Source: Amphibalanus amphitrite (lineage: Eukaryota; Arthropoda; Thecostraca; Balanomorpha; Balanidae). From it: a DNA stretch of 64,000 bases. Numbering within the stretch: the stretch's first letter is position 1; each line of letters opens with the position of its first letter. Position numbers and translations under genes: made by a program. Below the pieces are notes generated by a model that was given only the letters and a program-made list of their open reading frames with translations, ran no database searches and was not told the DNA's origin. This document shows positions 33,302 to 44,584 of the stretch, piece by piece. Location: assembly GCF_019059575.1 (NCBI RefSeq), contig NW_024881961.1:368501-432500 (forward strand), given 5' to 3'.

Positions 33302-36300
33302 TCATCATCATCACATCACATTTATTTGCATCACACACACAATGTGAGGTGACAAGGTGAGGTGACAGTTATAACAAGTAGCAGTACATATACATTGGGC
33401 CAGGTAGGTACATACATTAATGCCTGCAGAACAATGCTAGGCCACGCAAGGACATTCACAAGAGCCAATCATTGGACATTCTAAAACCATCGATAGTACC
33501 TATACTTTAGTTCAAGTTGTGTGCCTGGTGCTTTCATTTGTGACTGTTATGAGCCTAAGAATTTTACGCGAATGAGAGCAAGTGCTGTTGAGCAGGAATT
33601 TGATTGTGTCCACAATTCCATCATTCATACAAGAGCCACGAATAAGCTCACCATCAATATTGCCACATGCTATGTTCATTGTAACTTCAAAATTATTATT
33701 TCCGAGGCTATGTGTAAAGCTCAAGAATGATCCGTCTAACTCTGAAGGCGTAGTAGCTAGAACAGCAAGGCTGCGAATCATTATCTGCTTAAGCCTATGA
33801 TCCGAGCGAAACAGATGAGCAAAGCCGCGAAGCGTAAGCGATCGGAGAAGCTCTTGAACCTTAGGAATGCCAAGCGCTGACATTAGGGCAGAATGATGAG
33901 CATACACAGGGAGCCCAATGACTGCCTTTATACTAGAAGATTGAAATAATTCCAGGTTACTTATGTCAGCAGCTCTCAGTGGAGCAACGATGCTCCCAGA
34001 TGTCAAAGAAGGGGCTACAATCGTGCGCCATAGAAAAGCTTTGTCTAAAGCAGACATAGCCTTGCTAAACATTCCTGCAGGTGTAAGCCCGTAAAAAGCT
34101 CCACGGGCACGTCTTACTCGAGACCGCGCATGCGCGGAGCCACGTAAATCAGTGCTGATGGTCACACCTAGATGCTGTGTTTCAGAGCGGATAGATAACT
34201 GCTGACCGGCTAACTGCCATGTAGGCAGCTCAGCTAAATGTTCAGCACCAAAGACAAGGCAATGACTTTTAGTTTTAGACTGATCAGGGTGAGTGAATTC
34301 AAGTCTCCAAGTGCCCGCGAACTCCCCCACAATGCTTAAAAGATGGCCAAGACTCATGGAGTTCGTAGAAACAAGCATTATGTCGTCAGCGTAACAGATC
34401 GAGGGGACATGATATCCCATTAGTTCAGCCCCAAGTCCACTATGATCAAGAGTCTGTATTAAGGGACGAAAAAATATGTTAGCCAGTACTGGGGAAAGGA
34501 TGGCCCCTTGCCTCGTTCCACGTTCTAGTGGGAAACTGTCGGAACGAATGCCCATAAAGTCAATTTTGGCAGTAAGCTTGCGATACCACGAGAGAAGCAG
34601 ACACCACGAGCGATTCTCAAGCAGATTAAGAAGACGATAGAAAAGACCGTCATGCCAAATGCGGTCAAAACACTTTCTGGCGTCTAAATTAGCGACGAAT
34701 ACAGGAGATCCCCTTCTTAGGTGCCACTGGACAGTCTCAGAAAACAAAAGAGAGGCTTCGGCTGTTCCACGCTGTGGAACAAATCCAAACTGTAGATCGT
34801 GTGGAACGAACGATGTTTCAATTTCCTCTAAAACCATTATCTCTAACAATTTAGAGAAAGTTGAAATAAGTGAAATTGGTCTATAATTGTCCATATCACT
34901 TGGGTCAAGTCCAGTTCTTTTAAGCAAAGGCTTGATGATGCTGGTTGCAAATGATGAAGGGACATCCAATCTAGCAAAGCAAGCTGTAAGGAGGTGAGCT
35001 AACATGGCAAGCAGTTCAGGCGTGGAGCCATACAGCAGGTGCTCTGTGGTGATTCCGTCTGCTCCTGGAGCAGAATTACGCCTAAGGCGCAATATAAATC
35101 GGGAAACATCCGATGCGGTAACAATACGAGGTTCGTCACCATTGCACCCAGCCTCTAAACGAGCAGATACAGCATCGCGGATCCAGTGCTGGTTTGGTGA
35201 CAATTCAGCTACATTGTCCTGATGAATACGAGAAAAATGGGATCTGAAGCTGTCTGCGTCTACGGAGCATTCAGCAACCGTCACACCTCTCCGAGCTCTA
35301 CTAACATGTCGCCAAAAGGAGCCTAAACTTTCCCCACGGCGAAGCTTGTGTAACAGCCGTGCCTCATGATCAATTTTCGATCGAGACGCATGCTTCCGCT
35401 CGCGCCGGTAGGCCCGTCTTGCTTCGCGATAGCAGTTGTGCACATGCGTGTATAGCCGCTTACCAGATTCATGCCAGAGGTAAAGCCAAAACCGGGCTCT
35501 ATCACGCGCTGAGGAAACGCGGGGGTTCCACCATTTTTTAGCAGGACGTCTCGGCTTTGCACACCCAGATTCACGAGCTGCAGCATGAATGCAAGAGCTG
35601 ATAAATGTATCTAATCTATCCAGTTCTATAGAGCTGCCTAATTGTGGCGAAGCTACCAAGTAAGTCGCAAGTAACGTTTTATAATGGTCAATAGCTTCTT
35701 CAGAATTCCAAATAGGGACATAAGAGAGGACAGAGGGATCAAATCTGCGAACTGGAAGGCAAGATACAGCAGCAAGTCGCAAATGTAGACTTAATGTGGC
35801 AATGACTGGAAGGTGAGGGCTGAGGTTATCAATTGATGAGCTAAGAATCATACAATTCGTTAGAGATGGAAGCAAACACTGTGGCACAACAATGTGATCA
35901 ATGTGTGAGGAGCCACCTGCCCTATCATAAGTGACAGACTGTTTCTGAGGAAACTGGAATTCGGACACAACCAAATGGTGATCATCAAGTAGCTCCTGCA
36001 TAAGAGCGCTGAGTGGTGAGAAACCACGCAAATTCTGCCAGCCGTTAGGCCTGTGAACACTGGCCAATCTTGGTAAGGCGCAGTTAAAATCCCCTACAAG
36101 AAGCACAGGGGATGCAGAGCGATATGCGGTAATAATTGCATCTAGTTTGCCTAGCAATTCAGCGTAACGTAATTTGCTGTCACTGGTCGAGTCCCAGAAT
36201 GGCATATAACACCCAATTACCGTCAAACAAGGACCCGAATTATCATATACAGTGACACCACATAGCCTTACATCTTCACACAGTACTTGGCGGTAGCGCA

Positions 36301-36560
36301 GCCCAGGGCGACCGCGACAAATAAATGCTACCCCTCCGTGTCGTCTACCAGCATAGGGACCAGGCGGGTGTTCCATGGCTGATTCTTGTACACAAAAGTA
36401 ATTGCCTTGGCGATGTTCAAGAAGCAGCCTAGGCAACATACATTGTTCTGAACTGGCTAGCCAAGTTTCGCATAGAAACAATAAATCGCGTGTACTGACT
36501 AGTGTACTGACAGCCCAATTTCATGTTTGTGTGGTGCGTGCCAGTTTCGCCATTCCTAGT
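33302..36560 (-). mobile_element. non-LTR retrotransposon with endonuclease and reverse transcriptase
   Basis: Covers the 989-residue frame described separately, a 3' UTR, and a 3' tail of ATG/GATGT-type short repeats (minus strand, about 33302-33325). The 5' limit is uncertain; the endonuclease domain appears to begin just upstream of the open frame, behind an in-frame TGA near 36521. Only one copy is in this window. Confidence 0.8.
33512..36481 (-). CDS. ORF2 protein of non-LTR retrotransposon (endonuclease-RT)
   Basis: 989 residues without stops. The N-terminal third is an apurinic-like endonuclease: FLCETWLAS at the very start, RRHGGVAFI, VIGCYMPF, LLVGDFNCALP and SSHIDHIVVP, which supply the usual Glu, Asp, Asn and His. 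Then reverse transcriptase: NSAPGADGITTEH, DNYRPISLIS, VANLDARKCFDRIWH, RQGAILSPVLANIFF and ICYADDIMLV with the catalytic DD pair. A C-terminal part follows (GLPVYAHHSALMSALGIP) as in CR1/L2-type elements. The protein nicks target DNA and copies the element RNA at the nick. The reading frame continues upstream of the first ATG to an in-frame TGA at about 36521, beyond which endonuclease-like residues may continue, so this copy may lack a proper start. Confidence 0.88.
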   Translation of the reverse strand: MFLCETWLASSEQCMLPRLLLEHRQGNYFCVQESAMEHPPGPYAGRRHGGVAFICRGRPGLRYRQVLCEDVRLCGVTVYDNSGPCLTVIGCYMPFWDSTSDSKLRYAELLGKLDAIITAYRSASPVLLVGDFNCALPRLASVHRPNGWQNLRGFSPLSALMQELLDDHHLVVSEFQFPQKQSVTYDRAGGSSHIDHIVVPQCLLPSLTNCMILSSSIDNLSPHLPVIATLSLHLRLAAVSCLPVRRFDPSVLSYVPIWNSEEAIDHYKTLLATYLVASPQLGSSIELDRLDTFISSCIHAAARESGCAKPRRPAKKWWNPRVSSARDRARFWLYLWHESGKRLYTHVHNCYREARRAYRRERKHASRSKIDHEARLLHKLRRGESLGSFWRHVSRARRGVTVAECSVDADSFRSHFSRIHQDNVAELSPNQHWIRDAVSARLEAGCNGDEPRIVTASDVSRFILRLRRNSAPGADGITTEHLLYGSTPELLAMLAHLLTACFARLDVPSSFATSIIKPLLKRTGLDPSDMDNYRPISLISTFSKLLEIMVLEEIETSFVPHDLQFGFVPQRGTAEASLLFSETVQWHLRRGSPVFVANLDARKCFDRIWHDGLFYRLLNLLENRSWCLLLSWYRKLTAKIDFMGIRSDSFPLERGTRQGAILSPVLANIFFRPLIQTLDHSGLGAELMGYHVPSICYADDIMLVSTNSMSLGHLLSIVGEFAGTWRLEFTHPDQSKTKSHCLVFGAEHLAELPTWQLAGQQLSIRSETQHLGVTISTDLRGSAHARSRVRRARGAFYGLTPAGMFSKAMSALDKAFLWRTIVAPSLTSGSIVAPLRAADISNLELFQSSSIKAVIGLPVYAHHSALMSALGIPKVQELLRSLTLRGFAHLFRSDHRLKQIMIRSLAVLATTPSELDGSFLSFTHSLGNNNFEVTMNIACGNIDGELIRGSCMNDGIVDTIKFLLNSTCSHSRKILRLITVTNESTRHTT

Positions 36561-38012
36561 GCGAATTGCATGCATTCCTTTTGAAATAATTCACCCAAAA
36601 TGTGTGCTTTGAAATTCTTCCAAGCTTCATCCGTTGTTCATCCCTTGAATCTGCTTATTTAATAATGGTATATCGCTTCAAATGCGTTGGAAAAAATGCA
36701 CGTGGAAATTCTGTAAAGTACATATTATCCGGTATATCATGACAATTTTCAAAATTTTGCAAAATATTTGTCTTGTCCTGGATTTGCATATGCTCTTCGA
36801 AGTATATGCCATCGTTAAATAGGCAGAGCATACTATATATGTATAGTGTGGTTTGCCGCAATTTGTGTCTGGGTGGGATTTTATTTCCGAATTACATTGT
36901 GTTTCGTCTGCGTGTTTGCTAGAATAGGATGCTGTTTATTTTGCTGTGATATAAAATGATAAGTTGGCTCTTGTGGAAAAGTTCTAGACGCTTCTGAGTG
37001 TGAACTGAGAGTGAAAGCACCGTGCCTTTTCGTGTTTACAAAATATTGATATCGCTACATTCCAAGTGTCCTTACTGTTGGCAACATCCATAAGGCCTTT
37101 GTTCACATGGATGTGAAACGTTATTGCACATTTTTCTTATTCTTTGTATGACAAATTGTTTTTTTATTTGAGTTACCCGAAGGTAGATGTCTCAACTCAA
37201 CTTCATCACTAAGTTTCATTTCATTCGAGGTGCAATATTTGAAGTACTGCAATATTTTATTGACATGCATAGCTTGTTTGTAAGCAATGCTTAAAATGTA
37301 ATGGTTTTTCGATGAGATGTTGATTTCATCTCACTTTCGGCCTGCTTTTCGCTTTATGCTAATCATTGTTACCATTATCGTTAAATTCGTGTGAGAGTCT
37401 TACGAGGTGAAAGTTATTCCAAGATTACAAGGTGCTCATTGGCCATGCGTATGAGATGTGTTCTTACTGGTGGACGTACCAATCAACTGTGCCAGACATG
37501 ACCAAATACACGACAACCGAATCAATGGTTTGTAGACGCTGATAACTACTGCCTCAGTGCTGCTCGGAAGGGGTTTTTAAAACTCGGGCTTAGAGAAACG
37601 TTTGATGCAAACGGGTGGTCAATTGAAGTGCCCAGTATGTCGTGTTTCTATCCTGTTATTCTTTTCTTTTCTTTTTTTGTTATAGGATTAGGCTCATCCA
37701 CATTTCGGCTGTGCATTCTCCGTATAGCTTGGTCATAGTTGTTATAATGTGGTCTGAACTCTGTGAACACTGTGTTTGGTCGTCGGAAACCTCTCGACGT
37801 GTTTGGGTGAAAGCATAACGTGCCTGGAGAGGATAGAAGGGTTCAAAACCAGCGGGGATGTGCGAAAAAAGACGGAATGTCAAAAACATACCAATCAAAC
37901 TAAGGACATGACTACTGAAGCAGAATTTTTACGAGCTGAATGAACTGATTCTGTCTGAAATTAATTTATGACCTCCCTCCGTGGTTATGGTTTAGTAAGT
38001 CAGCATAACAAT
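36561..38012. other. gene-free stretch with one dispersed short repeat
   Basis: AT-rich. The segment 37799-37920 resembles 40134-40250 in the fucosidase intron (shared pieces: CAAAACCA-CGGGG, CAATCAAACTA-GGA, ATGACTACTGAA), so a short interspersed repeat is present in both. No gene seen. Confidence 0.4.
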
Positions 38013-38266
38013 TAGAGATGTCAATCGGATACCAACTATTTGGTATACCGATACCAAACCGATACCAACTCGGTATTTGGTATTTCAATCCTAATGTGTT
38101 TGGTATTTTGTTGGTATCATGAACCCTCGCTAATGTTTAAGAGGCTAAGAAATCGGTAAAAAGTTGGTATTTTCCTCATGTTGGTTTGGTTTCGGTATTT
38201 CTCCACGGTTTTGGTTGGTATTTGGTTTGGTATCGGTATTCCGATTTTCCGTAATTGACACCACTG
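38013..38266. mobile_element. hAT-like MITE built of GGTAT/TTGGT words
   Basis: Ends TAGAGATGTCAAT and ATTGACACCACTG are imperfectly inverted. Flanking 8-mers ATAACAAT and GTGACTAT agree at five of eight positions, a weak target duplication. The body repeats TTGGTATCGGTAT-like words on both strands. The right end lies only about 5 bp from the splice donor of the PH-domain exon. Confidence 0.5.
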
Positions 38267-38276
38267 GTGACTATAC

Positions 38277-38438
38277 CTTGACCATGGCCGTAGTGTAGAC
38301 ATCCAGCGCATCCATCCACCAGCGAGACTCATCCCGGCAGGTTCCCTTGATGAAGGTGACGCGGTCGGGGGCCGTCAGGGCCACGCTGTAGCTGTTCCCG
38401 GTGACGTCCTCGGCGTCGGCGACCGTTATAATAACAAT
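38277..38438 (-). CDS. PH-domain exon of an unidentified gene
   Basis: A minus-strand open stretch of about 54 codons ends in AAG before GTATAG, a plausible donor. The encoded text reads like the second half of a pleckstrin-homology domain: TVADAEDVTGNSYSVAL, then TAPDRVTFIKGTCRDESRWW and MDALDVYTTAMVK, with the conserved helix Trp. PH domains bind phosphoinositides or partner proteins at membranes. The spacing and text are close to the first PH domain of MPRIP/outspread-type actin regulators, but that is a weak guess. No clear acceptor precedes the exon (AG at about 38440 lacks a pyrimidine tract) and no other exon of the gene is seen here. Confidence 0.5.
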
Positions 38439-39022
38439 GCTCTACCCTGGCTCTACCCTACTCTCCGTTAGCAAAGTGTCTGTGGAAAGTGGGACTCTTA
38501 ACTCCTAACGTCAATAAGCAGTGCACACAGCAGTGTCTTATCGGACGATTGCTGGGGTGCTCTGTCCTTGACTGATAATGTATCACGAGCCTTGTTGGGT
38601 CGATAAGGCGATACTTTGTTTGTGTTGAAGGGCTCGATAGTGTAAGTGCTCCTCAGTGGTAATGGGCCTCCGTTGTTCCTAATCTAACCTCCTAAACTAA
38701 CCTAGCCTAACAATCTTAGCAATCCATCTCAGCAAGCGATTTGTTATATTCTGTTTCGCCAACTGAGTTCAAATGATGACACCACTTATTTTTTACTCTT
38801 CTTCATCGTTCAACACCTTTTATTTTCAGGAACTTTGGCGATTTTACATAAGCTTCTTTTTTTGGCAGCACTTCTTGTTTACATCTTGCACGATATCTTA
38901 TCTGTTGATCTCTCACGTCTCTTTCATATAAACATTTGATCGTGGAGATTACGTTGTAAGTTCTAGAGCATCACATCTTCATTCGCTCGCTACCCATCGT
39001 TGACCTACAGCCTGTTTTCTAC
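38439..39022. other. gene-free stretch
   Basis: Sequence between the PH-domain exon and the fucosidase stop codon. No gene, repeat or RNA seen. It should include the fucosidase 3' UTR. Confidence 0.4.
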
Positions 39023-40974
39023 TCAGGGTTCGAACTTAAACACCCAGGCCCACTGGCTCTTCACCTTCTGCAGGGGAGGGAGCATTACCCTCCCGTTCTC
39101 CACCTCCAGCACCCCATCATACCCTAACAGACGACACTCAGTCACATTGGGTGCCGATCCCATCGTGATAAACCCATCCGTGGGCCACTTGAGAGAAATG
39201 CCGTAGACATATCCTCCTCGCTGCGTGTACCATACGTCGCTATTGGTTGGATCATGCTGCACCGTCCACGGCTTGGAGGAATAGATGGCTTCTCCGTTTA
39301 GACCCAGCCATTCTCCTAGCTGCGTGAGGCGTTCTTCGAAGATGGGCATGATGATTCCGTCTTTGGTCGGTCCGACGTTGATCAGCACGTTACCTCCACA
39401 GCTTACGGTGGAGATCACTTGGTAGAGGGTATTTTCAATAGACTTGTAGCTGGCCAGAGGAGAGTCTCGCCGATATCCCCAAGCGCCGTCGAGTGTGAAG
39501 CAATTCTCAAACTTGTGATCCTGTAGGGTACCAGGGTTGTAACCGTCGTGGCAGGTATAGTAACCGCCATGTTTGCAATTTGTTCCCGACCCCCAGCGGT
39601 CATTCGTCACAACACTTTCCTTCACCGGAGAATCATTGTAGAGCCACGCAAGAAACTCTTGGGAACGCCAGTATTCGGGCATGCCAGTCCAGTCTCCGTC
39701 AGACCAGATAACCTCCGGATGGTACCTTTCCACCAGTTCCTTCAACTCCGGCATCGTCTTCATTGTCACGAAGTCGCTTCGGTTGTAGTAGCGGTCGTTC
39801 TTGTACAACGGGTTGTACCATTCGTAGAGGGAGTGGTAGACGCCGAAGCGGAGGTCGGTGCGATTGCGCACGGCAGAGGCTAGGTCGCCGACGAGGTCAC
39901 GCTTGGGTCCAACGTCCATCGAGTTCCAGTTCCAGGAGACAGCAGAGGGCCACAGGGTGTAGCCCTCGTGGTGCTTGGATGTCAGAACGACGTACCTGAA
40001 GAAACGAGAAACGACTGTCACGACGAGCTGCGATTAGCCGAGCACCGAAGGAAGCAGGGGACAAAGAAGAAATAAAAAAACGTTTGTGTCGTGATATGTG
40101 AACGCCCAAATAATGTGTCTTGATTTCAGCGCGACTTACTGGGAGAGTTGAAGGTCTGAAAACCAACGGGGGAGTGCATAGAACGCCAGCTTGAAGATGT
40201 TTGACGTGCCAATCAAACTACGGAAATGACTACTGAAACAAAGTATTCAAGAGCGGAGAGTGGATTGTTTCTTGCCATGAAGATACACGGACTAAATGGT
40301 ATTTTCTCAGCTAGCATGGCAACGCCGATCAATTGTTAATTGCGAGACTGAGAACTAGAAGCTTAAATGACGGCAGTTGTAGGCGAGTGTTTGCATTCTA
40401 ATGACAAATTCATTATCTGATAGCGTCACAAAGCGTTAAAGCTAGAATATTTCATCGGTTTAACTATTGTTTAGTTATGATGTCACAATAATAATATATA
40501 GCATTTTTCTTACTACCTCGAAAAAAAATGTAATGCAGCATGGAGACTGGAGAGAGTCGTCGATACCAAGCACCAAACCCCGGTATCTCACCTGGCACCA
40601 GATTTCTGCAGCAGATCAGCCCAGTGGTCGGGGTCAAACAGCTCCGTCGTGAACTGCGCAGCAAAATCCTGATACGTGAATCCCGGACGATAATTCTTCT
40701 TCATAAACTCGGCGAACTTGGCGTGCTGCGGGTCGAACGGGTCCTTCCAGCGGGTCCAAAACCACTCATCACCAAAACTTGGCACTGAGTAGACACCCCA
40801 GTGGAGAAAAATCCCCACTTTTGCTTCATCATACCACGAAGGAAGCGGTCGCGCATCGAGGGACTTCCAAGTGGGAGAGTACTGCGCAGAGGTCACTTGC
40901 GAGGTCATAGCGAAGACCAGAAGCAAGGTCAAGGTCGCGAGAGGGGTTAGGGTGGGTTCACGTTGACGCGTCAT
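39023..40974 (-). CDS. FUCA1: alpha-L-fucosidase (GH29), secreted/lysosomal
   Basis: Two exons, 40592-40974 and 39023-39995, with GT..AG borders and phases that fit, give 451 residues, close to animal FUCA proteins. The enzyme removes terminal alpha-L-fucose from glycans. Residues 1-29 form a signal peptide ([12 protein letters not shown], cut near VTSA). Then [20 protein letters not shown] and [18 protein letters not shown], the typical GH29 opening with the substrate-binding His-Trp, [11 protein letters not shown] at 135-145, [12 protein letters not shown], and EVIWSDGDW with the nucleophile Asp227. The C-terminus forms the usual beta-sandwich part. The chosen ATG gives the signal peptide; an in-frame ATG 57 codons upstream would put it inside a long basic leader and is less likely. 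No stop or frameshift seen. Confidence 0.93.
40134..40250. repeat. short interspersed repeat in fucosidase intron
   Basis: Resembles 37799-37920 in the same orientation, as noted there. Ends not defined; could be a SINE or MITE fragment. Confidence 0.35.
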
Positions 40975-41387
40975 GGTCGCGCCAGTGCAGCACGCGGTAC
41001 GCTGTGGGGACACCGTTCGCGCATGTGGTGTGACCACAGCGCAATGGTGTAGTGTTTGGTTTATCAAGCCCCGAAGTGGGTGGAGGGAGGGAGAGAGGGG
41101 GTGTAGAGGCGGAGCGAGGATAAGAACTATGGGGGGCAACGACACACATGTTGAGGTAGGGGGTGATTTTGTGGTTGATATGAGGCGAAAATATGGTCGC
41201 CGCGGTGGGTTTATGGGTGAATAATTGTCTTCAACTTTGTGTTGAAACGGGTAAGGTAAACTATCAGCGAGGGATACCTACGAATGCTTTTTTGGTCGGT
41301 AGGTATAAGATACCGGTACGAGAGGTGTCAAAAGAGAACAGCGGAAAATGGCGGAGACCGTCGTTCGCTCAGAGATCGTTTTCAGTA

Positions 41388-42571
41388 GGGGAGAGTGGGG
41401 AAAGATGCCCAGGGGTTTGTAATGTCATAAATTATTCGAAAATGACAATCGGAAAGCAAAAACTTGGAGTTTCAATGGTAGCCGACATCATTTTTATCCA
41501 CAAAATACCACACTTTTGTGCTTGAAATGTTATAACTTTTTTGTTATTGATCATTTTCCTGAAGTAGTGAAAGGGGGCATCTTACCCCAGAGGGTGGGAA
41601 AGACGCCCCCTGGGGTTGGGTAAGATGCCCCTCCGCACTATAAGTGACAAAAATGGGCACGTGAATTGCCTGAACGAATCAGTTGCACTCGAGCCTGCGG
41701 TAGACACTTAAACGCCATCATAAGGGCCCTAAAAAGTCGTCGTGAGGGGCTTCAGAGGTCATCGTGAGGGCCATCATAGTCCAGCGCGGCCAAACAAGCC
41801 TCCGTGGTGACGTTCGGAGACCGTTGTGGGGCCCTTATTAGGTCTTAATGAGACTTGAGGCCTGAGGGCCCTCAAGACCATCGTGGGGACCTCAGATGCC
41901 AGCGCGGCCCGTGGGGTCAGCGTGGGAGCTCTCAAAGAGTGTCGTAAGGGGCATCGGAACCAATAATGGGACCCACAGATACCGTCGTGACTGTGAGGGC
42001 TCTCAGAGTCAGATGCCGCCCAAAAAATCGGCGTATGGGCCAAGAGACCGATATGGCGAGCACCTGACCGTATTGGACTCTCATGATGGTCCCAAATCGG
42101 CTTTTGTCTCTCTTCACAAGTATGTACTAAATGATCCGATGAGTTCCTTGAAGGATTTAGGGGGGCGTCTTTCCCCATCAGGTCAGGGGGTATCTTTCCC
42201 CAAGGTACCGAATTGACATTTAATCAGAAACTTGTTAATACTAAAACTACACCCTGAAACAACTAGTTGGGACAAAGTACACTCATATAAATGTATCACG
42301 ACAATAGCAAGGGACTTAATTTTGTTTACAATTTCTTTGATATTCACAATGTTTTGACACTAAAATATTTTTTGAAAGCAGCACATATAAAACAAGCAAT
42401 CACTAGCCTAGCCCACCGTTGACCAACTGAGCTTGGCAAATTTTTGTGCAGTTAACAAGGAAGTTTTCCGCTTTACGCTAAAAACATTAATTTCCAGGTA
42501 ATATTTTTTGTTTTGCCGTTAGAGGGGGTGGGGCGTCTTTCCCACCCTGGGCATCTTACCCCACTCTCCCC
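41388..42571. mobile_element. TA-flanked MITE with GGGGAGAGTGGGG ends
   Basis: 1,184 bp between TA at 41386-41387 and 42572-42573. Terminal inverted repeats GGGGAGAGTGGGGAAAGATG and the inverse of GGGGAGAGTGGGGTAAGATG. The interior repeats the motif as CATCTTACCCC, GGGTAAGATGCCCC and GGGGGCGTCTTTCCCC. Same end logic as 19520-20492 (TA, then GGG-AG--TGGGG-AAGA-GCCC). It lies about 400 bp upstream of the fucosidase gene. Confidence 0.75.
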
Positions 42572-42834
42572 TAACGTTGAGTCCGAAGTCACGAAGAGGT
42601 TTGAGAAAGTGCGGTGACTGTTTCCATCAGGTAAAAAGAGTAGCTGTTTGAGAAGCCTGGGATATTCTTTCCGGTCCATTTATTGACACTACGCGGTGGT
42701 ATATACCTTTAACCCTCGCGCTTACAGAGAAGTGGACGAATGGACCCCTTCCCGCGGTCTTTGGCAAACAAATCAGTCAAAAAGCGGCCGATCGCGACGA
42801 AACTTTCAGTACCTACTACCTACCCTCGCGTTAA

Positions 42835-43323
42835 AGGGACCCTCCCACCTTAACATTAGTTTTGAGTTGAGATAGCCAAATTGGTGGCCATGACCTGCAA
42901 ATACCGGTTTGGACACTCACAACATCGAAAAATGCTTTAATTCGAAGATATGAAATTTCAAACTTGCAGTTTTCGGATTCTAAGGGGCTAATGCATTGGA
43001 ATGCCCCCTTAGAATTTGTGACGTCAGCGGAGATCTAACGATTTTTAAATCTTAGACTAAAACCATCGTTAACACGTGGTGGTATACGCTGCTTTGCGCG
43101 CAACGTCTGCCGCACTTTAGGGCTGCCAAATTATTGCTTCCAAATAAAGTCGCTAGTAACAGGGGAGATCCCAAAAAGTAAACAAAAGTAAAAGCCTAAT
43201 ATCTTGAAAACCAGTGAATATTTTTCGGTGAAATTTGGTAGATATTCGTTTTCGCTCTTTCTGAACCAAGGGACATCACTTTCATGCCAATTCATTAACT
43301 TTTTTGAAGGTGGGAGGGTCCCT
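42835..43323 (+). mobile_element. TTAA-flanked MITE, copy 1 of AGGGACCCTCCCACCTT family
   Basis: 489 bp between TTAA at 42831-42834 and 43324-43327. Terminal inverted repeats AGGGACCCTCCCACCTT perfect over 17 bp. Copy 2 lies inverted at 61656-62134 and matches through the body (GTTGAGATAGCC, GATTTTTAAA-like and AAGTAAACAAAAGTAAAAG motifs). Non-autonomous. Confidence 0.8.
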
Positions 43324-43369
43324 TTAATCAATTTTACATCTACCCTAAAAATGTCATGACCCTGTCCCA

Positions 43370-44416
43370 AATGACCTTTGACCTGTTACCTGTTTCTCGA
43401 GACCATATGTGGCCGGCATCGCGATTCGACGTATGCCGGCTCACATTATCCGCGCATTTCCAGTCTTTTTGTGGTTGTAAATGATCAAACATATGAAATG
43501 ATGCTGGCCCCATGCATTATGGTGGGTGCCAAGGTCACGTGAAGGTCAGGTCAAGGTAACTGACCTTTGATGACCTTAATTCACTTTATCGAGTGCTGCT
43601 TGTTGCCAGGGTTTTTGGAGCTGATTTCGAATTTACACCCATTTGAACATTCACGAAGTAGTTTTGAAGCCTTCGCTATGTTACGAAGCTGTCAGTGGCG
43701 GTTGACACTTACGGATAGTAGGTATAGGTGGATGGGGGAGCTACTCTTCCTCGGGTTCTAAGCACACCTTATGATGTATAATTTACCGCAAGTATGAAAA
43801 TTTCAAACCTATGGTTTATCGAGCTAGGTCACTAATTCACATCAAGTGACGGAACTTAAAGAAGGGGGCCAGCGCACTGGAAACAGCCTAAAGCTATTCC
43901 TACCACATGGAATCGTACATTCGTACACTCTTAGCAGGACTAGGTGCTAAAATTGTGTATTTTGACCTTGCACTGCTTTATAAATGTCACATGAGACCAA
44001 GGTCGCTTGATGTTATAGGACGATTTAGGTGTTTTTCGTCTGTAAGTCAAATTAGACTAGCGGGTCGGAAAAGCGGTAGGTGAAATCAGAAAGACCTGAA
44101 GAATCGAAAGATATGCAGCATGACCTCCTCGACCAGTTTCGTGACCCGAACGGCTTTGACCTGACCTTGACCTGAGATCAACATCCACGCTGATCTTTCA
44201 TAGATCAAAAGTAGATCATCGGACACAATGGTGCTACAATCATAACGCTGCGATTATTTTTGGCGAAGCTATTTACCAAAGACCAAACCCTTGCCTTGGA
44301 GCCTACCGAGCCTTTGGCCTGAGGCCTCAGAGTTGGGTACCATTATGTGATTTGTGTAACGGCCCAAACGCTCAGCTTTTTCCATGAGGCTGTAACTCAG
44401 GGGCGCGAAACAAGAG

Positions 44417-44418
<2 letters not shown>
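43370..44418. repeat. TGACCT/AGGTCA-rich repeat DNA
   Basis: Many TGACCT, TGACCTTGACC and AAGGTCA words among AT-rich text, like 1-800 and 2060-2430. No gene is recognisable. Confidence 0.5.

Positions 44419-44419
<1 letters not shown>

Positions 44420-44508
<89 letters not shown>
44420..44508. repeat. (GA)n microsatellite
   Basis: About 44 perfect GA units. Confidence 0.97.
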
Positions 44509-44509
<1 letters not shown>

Positions 44510-44575
44510 CGTGCGCGGGAGCTGGGTAGAGTACGGGAGCAGGGCAGAGTACCGGGAGCAGCCGCCTGGCTCCCA

Positions 44576-44584
44576 GCCGACAGA
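44576..44584. repeat. 9-bp target duplication of giant element, left
   Basis: GCCGACAGA directly outside the left terminal inverted repeat; the same word directly outside the right one at 56843-56851. Confidence 0.8.
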
